Source: Candidatus Dormiibacter spiritus (GTDB lineage: Bacteria > Chloroflexota > Dormibacteria > Dormibacterales > Dormibacteraceae). From it: a stretch of DNA of 64,000 nucleotides. The notes under the pieces are model-generated. The model saw nothing but the letters and a program-made list of their open reading frames with translations. It did no database searches and had not been told where the DNA came from. Positions 44,015 to 53,696 of the stretch are shown piece by piece; within the stretch, counting starts at the first letter, position 1; each line of letters opens with the position of its first letter. The stretch is from contig QHBT01000065.1 in NCBI GenBank assembly GCA_003244185.1, positions 19,150 through 83,149 of the forward strand. The letters are read 5' to 3'. A program made the position numbers and the translations under genes.

Positions 44015-45379
44015 ATGCTGGACTTCACGCCTGATCCTGAGGCCGGCGCCGCTGTAGTGGCGGCCGATCGCGCCCACGTCTTCCACTCCTGGTCCGCCCA
44101 GGCCAAGGTGGATCCGCCGCCGATCGCGGGCGGCCGGGGTTCCTGGTTCTGGGATTACGCGGGCAAGCGCTACCTCGACTTCTCCTCCCAGCTGGTCAAC
44201 CTCAACATCGGACATCAGCATCCCAAACTGGTGGCTGCCATTCAAGAGCAGGCCGCCAAGCTCTGCACCATCGCTCCGGCCTTCGCCAACGACGCGCGCT
44301 CCGAGGCAGCCAGACTGATCGCTGAGCTGGCGCCGGGGGACTTGAACCACGTCTTCTTCACCAACGGGGGCGCAGAGGCGAACGAGAACGCGCTGCGGCT
44401 GGCGCGTCTCCACACCGGCCGCAGCAAGGTGCTGGCCGCCTACCGCAGCTACCACGGGGCCACTGCCGCGGCCATCAGCCTGACAGGTGATCCCCGGCGC
44501 TGGCCCAACGAACCGGGGATCCCGGGCGTGGTCCGCTACTGGGGGCCCTTCGCCTATCGCTCAGCCTTCCACGCCTCGGGCGAGGAGGAGGAATCGGAGC
44601 GCGCGCTGCAGCACCTGCGCGACGTAATCGCCTTCGAGGGCCCGCAGAGCTTTGCAGCTCTCATCCTGGAGACGGTGGTCGGCACCAACGGCATCCTGGT
44701 CCCACCGCCCGGCTACCTGGCGGGGGTGCGCGAGATCTGCGATGAGTTCGGCATTGTCCTGATCGCCGATGAGGTGATGGCAGGTTTCGGCCGCTGCGGC
44801 GAGTGGTTCGCCGTCGATCACTGGCGCGTGACACCCGACCTGATCACCTTCGCGAAGGGCGTCAACTCAGGCTACGTTCCGCTTGGCGGCGTCATTATCT
44901 CTGACGCCATCGCCGCCACCTTCGCCGATCGCGCCTATCCCGGCGGCCTCACCTATTCAGGGCATCCGCTGGCCTGCGGCGCGGCTGTCGCCTCGATCAA
45001 CATCTTCCGAGAGGAGGGAATCGTGGAGCACGCCCGCGACCTGGGCGAGGAGGTCATCGGCCCTGAGCTGCGAGCACTGGCCGAGCGCCATCCTTCGATC
45101 GGGGAGGTGCGCGGGCTGGGTGTCTTCTGGGCGCTGGAGCTGGTCAGGGATCGGCGAACGCGACAGCCGCTGGTTCCCTACAACGCGGCGGGTGCGGCGG
45201 CCCTGCCCATGAGCGAGCTGGCGGCTGCCTGCAAAGAGCGGGGACTCTACCCCTTCATCCACTTCAACCGGATGCACGTCGTGCCGCCGTGCACCATCAG
45301 CGTCGCCGAGGTGAGGCAGGGGCTGGAGATCATCGACGAGGCGCTGGTGGTGGCCGACCGCCACTACACCGGCGAATAG
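44015..45379 (+). CDS. Class III PLP-dependent aminotransferase
   Basis: A 454-residue protein from the ATG with GGGGAGG at 6 nt; a GTG at 43979 is also open. Fold-type I, class III: FFTNGGAEANENALRLAR, YHGAT, ILIADEVMAGFGR with Asp252 and Lys281 in FAKGVNSGYVPLGG. This family includes omega-amino acid:pyruvate and GABA aminotransferases. It is followed 13 bp later by an aldehyde dehydrogenase, which would oxidise the aldehyde it makes; this suggests omega-amine or beta-amino-acid catabolism. Confidence 0.93.
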   Translation: MLDFTPDPEAGAAVVAADRAHVFHSWSAQAKVDPPPIAGGRGSWFWDYAGKRYLDFSSQLVNLNIGHQHPKLVAAIQEQAAKLCTIAPAFANDARSEAARLIAELAPGDLNHVFFTNGGAEANENALRLARLHTGRSKVLAAYRSYHGATAAAISLTGDPRRWPNEPGIPGVVRYWGPFAYRSAFHASGEEEESERALQHLRDVIAFEGPQSFAALILETVVGTNGILVPPPGYLAGVREICDEFGIVLIADEVMAGFGRCGEWFAVDHWRVTPDLITFAKGVNSGYVPLGGVIISDAIAATFADRAYPGGLTYSGHPLACGAAVASINIFREEGIVEHARDLGEEVIGPELRALAERHPSIGEVRGLGVFWALELVRDRRTRQPLVPYNAAGAAALPMSELAAACKERGLYPFIHFNRMHVVPPCTISVAEVRQGLEIIDEALVVADRHYTGE

Positions 45380-45392
45380 CAGGAGGAGTCAG

Positions 45393-46877
45393 ATGGCTAT
45401 TGGGACCCAGACCGAGCTGCGCGGCATTCACGAGGCGATGCTGATCGACGGCAAATGGCTCCCAGCGCACGACGGCGAGGAGCTGCAAGTCATGAATCCC
45501 GCCAAGCACGGCGAGCTGATCGCCCGGGTGCCGCGAGCCCGGGAGGCTGATGTGGACCTGGCTGTCCGCTCCTCGCAAGGAGCGTTCCCCGGCTGGCGCT
45601 CCACCGCGCCGCTGGCGCGCGGCAAAGCGCTGGTTCAAATCGCCGAGGCTCTTGGCGAGCGAAGTGAAGATATGGCCCGGCTCATCGCCAGCGAGACGGG
45701 CAACGCCATCCGGACGCAGTCGCGGCCAGAGGCGAAGACGGCAGCCGACATCTTCCGCTACTTCGGCGGCCTGGCCGGTGAGCTGAAGGGCGACACGGTT
45801 CCCCTGGGTGAGAACTACGTCAGCTACACGGTCCGGGAGCCCTGGGGAGTGGTCGCCGGCATTGTGCCCTGGAACTCGCCGGTGCAGCTGAGCGCGCTCA
45901 AAATAGCGATGGCGCTGGCCGCCGGCAACACGCTGGTCTTGAAGGCGGCGGAGGACGCGCCGCTGGGCGTGCTCTTCATGGCCGAGCTGTGCCAGGACCA
46001 TCTGCCGCCAGGTGTGCTGAACGTCATCACCGGCTACGGGGAGGAGTGCGGCGCGGCTCTTGCCAACCATCCTGGCATCGCCAAACTCTCCTTCACAGGC
46101 TCCACCGACGTGGGAAAGTCGATCATGAGGGCGGCGGCAAACCGGATTCTGCCGGTCTCGCTCGAGCTCGGCGGCAAGAGTCCGGCAATCGTTTTTCCTG
46201 ACTCCGACGACGACAAGACGGCGGCGGGAGTCATGCTCGGCATGCGCTTCACCCGCCAGGGACAGTCCTGCACAGCCGGCTCCCGGCTCTTCGTGCACGA
46301 GTCCATCTTCGACTCCTTCTTGGACCGCCTGATCAGCCAGCTGAAGGAACTGAAGATCGGCTCCCCGCTGGCCGAGGAGACTGACATGGGCGCGATCATC
46401 AACGAGAAGCAGTTCAAGAAGGTCTGCCAGTACATCGAAGAGGGCATCGACACCAAGGGCACGGAGCTGCTGCTGGGCGGCCCGCCGCCGAAGGAGGGAG
46501 CGCTGGCCGAAGGCAACTTCGTTCAGCCCACACTCTTCAAGAGCTCGAGCAATGACTGGCGCTTGGCCAGAGAGGAGATCTTCGGTCCTGTCCTGGTCGC
46601 GATTCCCTGGTCTGAGGAGGCGAAGGTGATCGAGATGGCGAACCGGAGCCACTACGGTCTGGCCGCGTTTGTCTGGTGCCGGGATCTGAGCCGGGCGCTT
46701 CGCACCGCCCACGCAATCGAGTCGGGCTGGGTCCAGGTGAACCGCGGCGGCGGTCAGATCATCGGGCAGTCCTACGGCGGCTACAAGGAGAGCGGGCTGG
46801 GCAGGGAGTTCTCGCTGGAAGGCATGCTGGACGGTTTCACCCAGACCAAGAGCATCACTGTCGACCTATCTCATTAG
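45393..46877 (+). CDS. Aldehyde dehydrogenase (NAD(P)-dependent)
   Basis: A 494-residue ALDH superfamily protein. Asn161 in VPWNSPVQL, Glu258 in SLELGGKSPA and nucleophile Cys293 in RQGQSCTAGSRLF are all present. It is the size of betaine/aminoaldehyde-type enzymes. It begins 13 bp after the aminotransferase (GGAGGAG before the ATG) and is followed by an SDR, so the three look like one operon. Probable role: oxidation of the aldehyde from the aminotransferase. Confidence 0.94.
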   Translation: MAIGTQTELRGIHEAMLIDGKWLPAHDGEELQVMNPAKHGELIARVPRAREADVDLAVRSSQGAFPGWRSTAPLARGKALVQIAEALGERSEDMARLIASETGNAIRTQSRPEAKTAADIFRYFGGLAGELKGDTVPLGENYVSYTVREPWGVVAGIVPWNSPVQLSALKIAMALAAGNTLVLKAAEDAPLGVLFMAELCQDHLPPGVLNVITGYGEECGAALANHPGIAKLSFTGSTDVGKSIMRAAANRILPVSLELGGKSPAIVFPDSDDDKTAAGVMLGMRFTRQGQSCTAGSRLFVHESIFDSFLDRLISQLKELKIGSPLAEETDMGAIINEKQFKKVCQYIEEGIDTKGTELLLGGPPPKEGALAEGNFVQPTLFKSSSNDWRLAREEIFGPVLVAIPWSEEAKVIEMANRSHYGLAAFVWCRDLSRALRTAHAIESGWVQVNRGGGQIIGQSYGGYKESGLGREFSLEGMLDGFTQTKSITVDLSH

Positions 46878-46895
46878 TAAGGGAGGGGCATCGAG

Positions 46896-47675
46896 TTGGC
46901 GGGTTTGGAGGGAAAGGTGGCGATCGTCACCGGCGCCGGCCGAGGGATCGGCAAGGGTATCGCCCGGCGGTTGGCCCGGGAGGGCTGCCGGCTGGTCCTG
47001 ACGGCGCTGGAGCAGAACGAGGTCGAAGCTGTCGCCGACGAGCTTCGCCAGGGTGGCGCCGAGGTGGTGACCGTGGCGGGCGATATCGGTCTCGCCGAGA
47101 CCGCTGACAGGCTTCTCGAGACAGCACTCAACAGCTATGGAACGCTCGACATCCTGGTCAACAACGCCGGCTGGGCGACCCCCGTCTGCTACTTCCTCGA
47201 CATGGACGAGGAGCATTGGGACAAAGTGATCAGGACCAACCTGAAGAGTGTCTACCTCACCACCTTGCGAGTCGCTCGCCACATGGCTCGGGCCGGTGTG
47301 CGCGGCAGCATAGTGAACATGAGCTCCTGGGGCGGCACTCGGGCGCATCGCCAGATGGCGGCCTACGACGCCTCGAAGGGCGGAATCGAAGCTTTCACCC
47401 GCACCACGGCCCTCGATCTCGGGCCGCTGGGAATCCGGGTCAACGCCGTGGCTCCCAGCATTGTGCAGACTGAGAGCTACAGTCCAAAGGGCGAACTCTC
47501 GCCGCTCGGCCGGCCAGGCCAGCCCGCGGACATCGCTGCGGCTGTGGCCTTCCTCGCCTCCGACGACGCTTCCTACATCACGGGCCAGGTGATCCAGGTC
47601 GACGGGGGCATGGGTGCCCAGGGCCGCCCGCCAGCGCTGGACCACCAGCCGCCCGAAAGGTCCCAGCCAGGCTAG
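46896..47675 (+). CDS. Short-chain dehydrogenase/reductase (SDR)
   Basis: A 259-residue classical SDR: VTGAGRGIGKGIA, VNNAGW, NMSSWGG, YDASKGGIEAF and VNAVAPS. It ends with the FabG-like VIQVDGGMGAQG. It should oxidise a hydroxyl or reduce a ketone with NAD(P). TTG start with AGGGAGGGG upstream, 18 bp after the ALDH stop. Third gene of the catabolic operon; its 3' end overlaps the convergent permease gene by 4 bp. Confidence 0.9.
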   Translation: MAGLEGKVAIVTGAGRGIGKGIARRLAREGCRLVLTALEQNEVEAVADELRQGGAEVVTVAGDIGLAETADRLLETALNSYGTLDILVNNAGWATPVCYFLDMDEEHWDKVIRTNLKSVYLTTLRVARHMARAGVRGSIVNMSSWGGTRAHRQMAAYDASKGGIEAFTRTTALDLGPLGIRVNAVAPSIVQTESYSPKGELSPLGRPGQPADIAAAVAFLASDDASYITGQVIQVDGGMGAQGRPPALDHQPPERSQPG

Positions 47676-49543
47676 AACTCCAGCTCGCCGGGAGGTGGTG
47701 GGATCCGGTGTGATTCGCCCCGGCCGCGGTAGAGCAGGTAAGCCGACAGGCCGATGACCAAGAGGACGCCGGGTGACCAGCCCAGGCCGGGCCCGAAGGG
47801 GTCGTAGGGCGAGAGATCAAAGGCGAGCGCAAGCACGGCGAAAACCGCTGCGATCGCGAGCACCAGCCCCCGATAGGCGGTCCTGCCCAGTCTGTGGCTG
47901 TCCGGATCGAAGTAGCGAAGCCTGTGGTGAGTGCCCAGCGGCAGCTGCCCGCTGCTGTCGTGCACGCGCACGTGACGATGACCGACGTGGACGCGCTCGA
48001 TCGGGCGGGGAGCGGCGGCGAGCGCTACGAAAGCCACCCGCCGGGCAGCCCTCGGCGGAGAAGCGAGCGGTTCCCAAATCGACCGCTGGTGGACCCTTTG
48101 GTAGGCCACATAGCTCAGTCCGCCAGCCAGCAGCCAGCCGACATAGATGAAGGTCGAGTTGCTCACGTTCTCCAGCAGCAGCTGGGTGAAGACCGACCCG
48201 ATGGCAACCGCTCCCAGGATCGAAAGCACGGGGATGCTGGAGCGACCAAACGGGATGTTGAAGGGCATCCGGTAGGGACGGCGGAGGAACGGCTCGACGA
48301 AGCGGAGGCGCATCACCGCCAGGTGCGCCACCGCAAAGGCGAAGGTGGCGGCCAGCGAGTAGACGGCGGCCATGAGGTCGATCTGCGCCGGCAGGATGAG
48401 CAGGGCGGCCGCGACGCCGAAGACGATGACTGAGACGTAGGGGGTCTTGAAGCGCGTGTGCAGCTTGCCGAAGGCTGAGGGAAACATCTCGTTGGTGGCC
48501 AGCGAGTAGCTCAGTCGCGAGATGCCTATCAGGCCCGCGTTGGTGGCGATGACCAGAATCGTGAAGGCCAGGATGGCCACCCAGATGCCTGCCCAGAAAG
48601 CCAGCGCGTGAGGTTGGAAGAAGGTGACTATGCCTGCCACCGGATCACCTTTCCAGGTGGTCGCCAGCTCGGTGCTGAAGGCTCCGTGAGCGTCCATGTG
48701 CACTGGGAAGACGCTCATGCCGATGGTTGGTAGGAAGGCGGAGACGAAGAGGACGGCGACGATGACCGCATAGGTCGCCCGCGGCACTGCGTGGCTGGGG
48801 TTTTTCGCCTCCTCCGACATGTTGGAGATGGTCTCGATCCCTGTGTAGGTGACCATGGCGATGGAGATGCTGGACAGGAAGTGGCCCCAGGTTGGCGCGA
48901 CTCCCCAGTGGATGTTGTGGATGACAGTGGAGAGGTTCAAGAGCAGCACCACGCCCAGAATTACGAGGACCAGCTGCGTCCCCAGATCCAGCAGGGAAAG
49001 AATCAGGTTCATCAAGCTCGATTCCTGAATACCTATGACATTCACGACCACCAAGCAGCCGGTCAGAGCCACGGCGGCCAGCGAGTGCCAGGTGGGGTCA
49101 CTGATGTGCTTGAAGAACGCCAGGTACTGGCCGAAGACGCCGAGGTAGCCGATGGCGAAGTAGGAGGAGATGGCCACTGTGGCCGTGTAGTTGAGGAGCT
49201 GGATCCAGCCGACGATGAAGCCCACAGGCGTGTTGAAAGCGCGCCGGGCAAAGCTGGAGGAACCGCCGGCGTGAGGAATCGCTGTGGTGCCTTCCGCGTA
49301 GTTGAGGGCTGTCGTGACGAAGATGAAACCGGCCAAGATCAGCGCCAGGGGCGTCAGGCCGAGCGCGAAGGCGGCGGTGACGCCAAGGCCGTAGTAGATG
49401 CTGGAGCCGACGTTGCCGTAGCAGGCGGAGAAGAGGGCCGGGGCGCCGAGGGTGCGGGGCAGCTTCGAGCGCCGGGAACGCACATGGAAACGCAGGTCTC
49501 CGGGCGTGCTGCCGTGCTGCTGGACGGTTACCTCTTTGTCCAA
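47672..49543 (-). CDS. APC-superfamily amino acid permease
   Basis: A 623-residue membrane protein with about 12 helices at residues 30-480 and a polar C-terminal stretch. The APC signature region reads FSACYGNVGSSIYYGLGV near residue 40, with helices such as LVVVNVIGIQESSLMNLIL and ISIAMVTYTGIETISNMSEEA. A final membrane pair lies near 570-600. It probably imports an amino acid or amine. It faces the aminotransferase operon, fitting uptake and degradation of one compound. TTG start behind GAGGTGAGG. Confidence 0.9.
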   Translation of the reverse strand: MDKEVTVQQHGSTPGDLRFHVRSRRSKLPRTLGAPALFSACYGNVGSSIYYGLGVTAAFALGLTPLALILAGFIFVTTALNYAEGTTAIPHAGGSSSFARRAFNTPVGFIVGWIQLLNYTATVAISSYFAIGYLGVFGQYLAFFKHISDPTWHSLAAVALTGCLVVVNVIGIQESSLMNLILSLLDLGTQLVLVILGVVLLLNLSTVIHNIHWGVAPTWGHFLSSISIAMVTYTGIETISNMSEEAKNPSHAVPRATYAVIVAVLFVSAFLPTIGMSVFPVHMDAHGAFSTELATTWKGDPVAGIVTFFQPHALAFWAGIWVAILAFTILVIATNAGLIGISRLSYSLATNEMFPSAFGKLHTRFKTPYVSVIVFGVAAALLILPAQIDLMAAVYSLAATFAFAVAHLAVMRLRFVEPFLRRPYRMPFNIPFGRSSIPVLSILGAVAIGSVFTQLLLENVSNSTFIYVGWLLAGGLSYVAYQRVHQRSIWEPLASPPRAARRVAFVALAAAPRPIERVHVGHRHVRVHDSSGQLPLGTHHRLRYFDPDSHRLGRTAYRGLVLAIAAVFAVLALAFDLSPYDPFGPGLGWSPGVLLVIGLSAYLLYRGRGESHRIPPPPGELEF

Positions 49544-49634
49544 AGCCTCACCTCACTTGCGCTGAAGGTACAGCCTAGAGGCGCCCGGCGCCGGCCCGGC
49601 GTCGGGCCTCTGACGCCGCTACCCTAGAGAGCCG

Positions 49635-50672
49635 ATGTCGGCTCGGCTTGCTGTGCTGCTCTCCGTCCTGGCCGTCTGCCTGAGCGCCTGCGCACTGCCC
49701 GGCCTGCCGATCGGGCAGCACAAACCGACGCCCGTGCCCGACAAACCCGCCTCGCAGTACTTCACTGAAGCCATCAACGGCTACGACAGGGCCAAGGGGA
49801 TCCGGCTGACTGAAGTTGTCGGCCACACGGCTGCCTTCGGCAACGTCACCGGCGGCAGCATCGACCTGCAGGGCCAGGGTTTCCACGCGACGCTCACCGC
49901 TGACAACGGACCCATCGAACTCATCTCCAGCACCGGCAGCCCGGTTTTCGTCAAGGCAAGTGCGGGCTACTGGCGGCAGGCCGGCCACGCCCCTGAGGCC
50001 AAGGTCCTGAACGGTTACTGGACCAAGCTGGTCACCGGCAGCGAGGCGGGCGCTTTCAAGTCCTTGCTGCCCCACGAATTTGCCAGTGAATACAGACTGC
50101 GACCCAAGAATCTGAGCAAGGGCAAGGTCACCAGCGTGCCCGGCACCCAGGTGAAGGCGCTTCCGCTCAGCGCACCCCAGCCGGGCACGCTATACGTCAC
50201 GCAAACCAGCCCTGCTCGGTTGGTGCGGGTGGAGAAGCTTGCGACGGTTGACTGGGAAACCTTCACTGCATCAGTCGCCTACGACGATTCCATCACCTTC
50301 CAGGATCCCAGCACCGACGTACTGGATCCCAGCGACCCGGCCACCCTGCCCGCTCGCTACGTGAGTTCGGGTAGAGCCGCGCTGCCCCAGTGCAGCAGCA
50401 GCAACGCCACCTGTCGGGAGGGCTTCAACCTGACGAACCAGAATGGACCCCAGCGGGCGGGAACCAAGTCCACGCTGAAGATCCACTTTCAGGGGAGCGG
50501 GAATGACGAAATCGCCTCCTGCCTCGCGGACGTCTCGCCGGTTGGCAACGGTCAGAGCACAACCGCCTCGTGCGAGATACCGACGGGAGTTCTGGTCGGC
50601 TACCTGAACGCCCACACCACGACCCAGTACCTCATAAAGCCCGAGGTCCACAACGCCATCTGGGACGACTGA
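49635..50672 (+). CDS. Putative lipoprotein, LppX/LprG-like size
   Basis: A 345-residue secreted protein. The signal peptide ends VLAVCLSAC (lipobox, Cys19). The next 200 residues have the pattern of outer-surface lipoprotein domains with many beta-strands (GGSIDLQGQGFHATL, PVFVKASAGYWRQ, VTQTSPARLVRVEK). Cysteine pairs later in the chain (LPQCSSSNATC, ASCLADV, TTASCEI) may form disulphides. The fold resemblance to LppX/LprG is a guess. It is divergent from the permease. Confidence 0.75.
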   Translation: MSARLAVLLSVLAVCLSACALPGLPIGQHKPTPVPDKPASQYFTEAINGYDRAKGIRLTEVVGHTAAFGNVTGGSIDLQGQGFHATLTADNGPIELISSTGSPVFVKASAGYWRQAGHAPEAKVLNGYWTKLVTGSEAGAFKSLLPHEFASEYRLRPKNLSKGKVTSVPGTQVKALPLSAPQPGTLYVTQTSPARLVRVEKLATVDWETFTASVAYDDSITFQDPSTDVLDPSDPATLPARYVSSGRAALPQCSSSNATCREGFNLTNQNGPQRAGTKSTLKIHFQGSGNDEIASCLADVSPVGNGQSTTASCEIPTGVLVGYLNAHTTTQYLIKPEVHNAIWDD

Positions 50673-50693
50673 GTAGGGTCGTCGCGTGGTCTG

Positions 50694-51383
50694 TCAGCTG
50701 AGGATGTTCACGGCCCTGGCGCCGACCAACGCGACAGTGATCAGCGAAGCCAGCGCTTGGATTCCCATCAGGCTCTTGACGCGCTGCGAGAGCGGCATGG
50801 TGTCGGTGGGACTGAAGGCGGTGGCGTTGGTGAGAGAGACGTACATGTAGTCGAGGAAAGCCGGCCGCCAACCCTTACCGGTCACCTCGGGGTTGATCAT
50901 TTGGGGATAGAGGAATTCGGGCGGCTGCAGGACCTCACGGGTCCGCGCGCCCGGCCCGCCCCGATCGATCTCCCAGTACCAGAGACCGAAGATGATGACG
51001 TTGGTCAGCCAGATCAGAATCGAGGAAAGGATCAGCTCCTGACCGGCAGCTTTCCCCCCGTGGATCAAGTAGTACGCGAGCTGGATGAGGGAGTAGAGGT
51101 TGGCCAGGCTGATCACGGCGGTGAGCGTCAGCGAAAGCAGGCGGGCGAGAGCCGACTCGCGGTGATGCCTGTAGCGGGATCCGATCAGCAGGGGCAGGAG
51201 CAGGACACCTTCCAGCACCGGTATGAGCCAACGCGGGCCGTAGACAAGTTTCTCCGGCAGCGCCAGCTGCAGGGCGAGCGCCACGACGACCGCCACGGCT
51301 GCCGGCCAGGTTGGCTCCCGGTGGTATTCAGGCGCCGCGTCCGCCTTCACCGCGTCTGCTCTCTCGCCGGCGCGTGACGTCAC
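50694..51383 (-). CDS. DUF1345-type membrane protein
   Basis: A 229-residue protein with about five membrane helices and the DUF1345 signature near the C-terminus: FSPTDTMPLSQRVKSLMGIQALASLITVALV, cited here as AFSPTDTMPLSQRVKSLMG. YWEIDRGGPG lies in the middle. The family function is unknown. GTG start. The gene is convergent with the preceding lipoprotein, with a 21-bp gap. Confidence 0.85.
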   Translation of the reverse strand: MTSRAGERADAVKADAAPEYHREPTWPAAVAVVVALALQLALPEKLVYGPRWLIPVLEGVLLLPLLIGSRYRHHRESALARLLSLTLTAVISLANLYSLIQLAYYLIHGGKAAGQELILSSILIWLTNVIIFGLWYWEIDRGGPGARTREVLQPPEFLYPQMINPEVTGKGWRPAFLDYMYVSLTNATAFSPTDTMPLSQRVKSLMGIQALASLITVALVGARAVNILS

Positions 51384-51435
51384 AGCCGGAACCTACAGGA
51401 TCGGCGGCACCGGATGGCGCCGAAGGGCGACCAGC

Positions 51436-52206
51436 CTACCGGGTGAGTTGAATCACGGCGCAGGCAGCTCCTTGCGGATCCTGGAAGAGTGCGAAGCGGC
51501 CGGTGCCAGGGATGTCGGTGGGCGGGACCATCACCTGGCCGCCGAGCTCGGAAACCCTGCCACTGCTGGCGTCGCAGTCGCTGACCGCTACGTAGATCAG
51601 CCAGTATGCGGGCACCTCGGCCGGCACGCCTGCGGGCATCGGAAAGCAGCCGCCAACCTGGCTCTCGCCCCGCTTCCACTCAATGTAGACCCCATCCCCG
51701 TAAGAGCCTTCGTGATGGCCCCAGCCGAAGACCTGGGGATAGAATCGCACGGCTCCACGCCAGTCGCGCGTCTGCAGCTCGTGCCAGCCAATAGTCCCCG
51801 GCTTGCCGCTCACATCGGTGCCGGCCATCCGGAAGGGCTGCCAGAGCCCGAAAAATGCTCCCTCCGGATCGTGGCAAACGGCCGTCCGGCCCTGGTCCAG
51901 GACGTCAAACGGTGGCACAACCACGCTGCCGCCCGCCGCCTGAACCTTCTGGACCGTGGCCTCAGCGTCCTGGGTCCCCACGTATACCGACCAGGCGGTG
52001 GGCTGGCCGGCCCCGGCCTGGCCGTAGCCCGCCACGGTGTCCCCATCTTTCTGAAAGAAGCCGTAGCCACCGGCAGCCGGATCAGGGCTGGTTGCGGCGG
52101 ACCAGCCGAAGAGCTCCCCGTAGAACCGCTGGGCGGCCGGCAGATCGGGGCAGGCCAGATCGGCCCAGATGAATGTGTTGGCGCGCTCGGCGCTGAGCTC
52201 AGGCAT
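51436..52206 (-). CDS. VOC-family protein with two glyoxalase-like domains
   Basis: A 256-residue protein. Two tandem vicinal-oxygen-chelate domains: ANTFIWADLACPDLPAAQRFYGELFGW, shown here as CPDLPAAQRFYGELFGW, then GTIGWHELQTRDWRGAVRFY, each with metal-binding-type His/Glu positions. Related to glyoxalase/bleomycin-resistance proteins and to the CFP30B-like hydroxylase family. The substrate is unknown. GGAGGAAGCC precedes the ATG; an extension upstream to 52437 is not conserved-looking. Confidence 0.87.
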   Translation of the reverse strand: MPELSAERANTFIWADLACPDLPAAQRFYGELFGWSAATSPDPAAGGYGFFQKDGDTVAGYGQAGAGQPTAWSVYVGTQDAEATVQKVQAAGGSVVVPPFDVLDQGRTAVCHDPEGAFFGLWQPFRMAGTDVSGKPGTIGWHELQTRDWRGAVRFYPQVFGWGHHEGSYGDGVYIEWKRGESQVGGCFPMPAGVPAEVPAYWLIYVAVSDCDASSGRVSELGGQVMVPPTDIPGTGRFALFQDPQGAACAVIQLTR

Positions 52207-52415
52207 GGCTTCCTCCAAAACTGATGCCCGCAAGCTACCTGACGAGCCTAACAGCCCCAGCCGCCTGGGAACAAGGGTGTCTGGCGTCCTGGTTGTGAAC
52301 GCGCAGTGACTCCTGGAGGTGCGCGACACGGGACGGCATTGAGTGCGACCATCCCTGCCCATGAAGCAGGCAGCCTGAGCATGGCCCGGGTCACGCGCCT
52401 CAGTGCTCAGCCCTG

Positions 52416-53696
52416 ATGAGGCGGATCCACTACGCATGGGCGATCGCGGCAGTCACCTTCATCGCCCTGATGGGCGCAGCCGGCTTCCGCTCCACTCCTG
52501 GGGTTCTGATAGTGCCCCTGGAGACCGAGTTCGGCTGGAACCGTGCGCTCATCGCCGGCGCCGTCTCGATCAACCTCATCCTCTTCGGCCTCACGGGGCC
52601 CTTCGCGGCCGCCCTGATGGAGCGCTTTGGAATGCGCAAAGTGGTGGTCGCCGCCCTCGCCCTGGTGGCGACGGGCTCACTGCTGACGGTTTCCATGACG
52701 GCGCCCTGGCAGCTCTATCTGCTCTGGGGCGTGGTGGTGGGGCTGGGCACAGGAACCATCGCCTCGGTGCTGGCCGCAACAGTCGCCAGCCGCTGGTTCG
52801 TAAAGCGGCGCGGTCTGGTGCTGGGCGCGCTGACAGCGGCCGGGGCAACCGGGCAGCTGATCTTCCTCCCGTTCCTGGGCTGGCTTGCGCAGAATGTCGG
52901 GTGGAGATGGTCAGCGATCACCGTCGGCATTGCCGCCTTCGCGGTGGTCCCGCTGGTTGCGCTGGTCCTTCGCAACCGGCCGGCGGACATGGGTCTCCTG
53001 CCCTACGGGGGGACGGAAGCGGAACCAGTCGGGCCGGCGGTCAGCGGCGGCCCCATCCGGAACGCCATCCGCGGTCTGCGGCTCGGTGTGCGTTCGCGCG
53101 ATTTCTGGCTGCTGGCGGCGAGCTTCTTCATCTGCGGGGCTTCCACGAACGGTTTGATCGGCACCCACCTCATCCCTGCCTCCATGGACCATGGACTCGC
53201 CGAGGTAACAGCTGCGAGCCTCCTGGCCGTCATCGGCGTCTTCGACGTGGTGGGCACGCTGGCCTCCGGTTACCTGACAGACCGCTTTGATTCGCGCAGG
53301 CTGCTCTTCTGCTACTACGCGCTGCGCGGGCTCTCCCTTCTCTTCCTCCCTTACGCTTTCGGGTCGCGGTACTTCGGCCTGGTCCTGTTCATAGTCTTCT
53401 ACGGGCTGGATTGGGTGGCCACTGTGCCGCCCACCGTCCAGCTGGCTCGGCGCGTCTTCGGGCCGCGTGACATGCCGGTCGTTTACGGCTGGATCTTCGC
53501 CTCGCACCAACTCGGCGCTGCCTCGGCAGCATTCGCCGCCGGGGCGGTCAGAACGTTCTTCGGCGATTATCAGCTGGCCTTCATGTCATCAGGTCTTCTC
53601 TGCCTGGTGGCGGCAGGCCTGGTGCTGCGGGTCTCGCGAAGCAGGGTGGAGCCGAAAGGCCTGCCGGCGCCAATCGAGCAGCCGGCCTTCTCCTGA
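52416..53696 (+). CDS. MFS transporter, monocarboxylate/oxalate-formate type
   Basis: A 426-residue protein with 12 predicted helices. It opens HYAWAIAAVTFIALMGAAGFRSTPGVLIVPL (short form: GFRSTPGVLIVPLETEFGW), typical of the OFA/monocarboxylate branch. GPFAAALMERFGMRKV is the loop 2-3 motif. It probably moves a small organic acid. The next gene starts right after its stop, so they may share a transcript. Confidence 0.9.
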   Translation: MRRIHYAWAIAAVTFIALMGAAGFRSTPGVLIVPLETEFGWNRALIAGAVSINLILFGLTGPFAAALMERFGMRKVVVAALALVATGSLLTVSMTAPWQLYLLWGVVVGLGTGTIASVLAATVASRWFVKRRGLVLGALTAAGATGQLIFLPFLGWLAQNVGWRWSAITVGIAAFAVVPLVALVLRNRPADMGLLPYGGTEAEPVGPAVSGGPIRNAIRGLRLGVRSRDFWLLAASFFICGASTNGLIGTHLIPASMDHGLAEVTAASLLAVIGVFDVVGTLASGYLTDRFDSRRLLFCYYALRGLSLLFLPYAFGSRYFGLVLFIVFYGLDWVATVPPTVQLARRVFGPRDMPVVYGWIFASHQLGAASAAFAAGAVRTFFGDYQLAFMSSGLLCLVAAGLVLRVSRSRVEPKGLPAPIEQPAFS

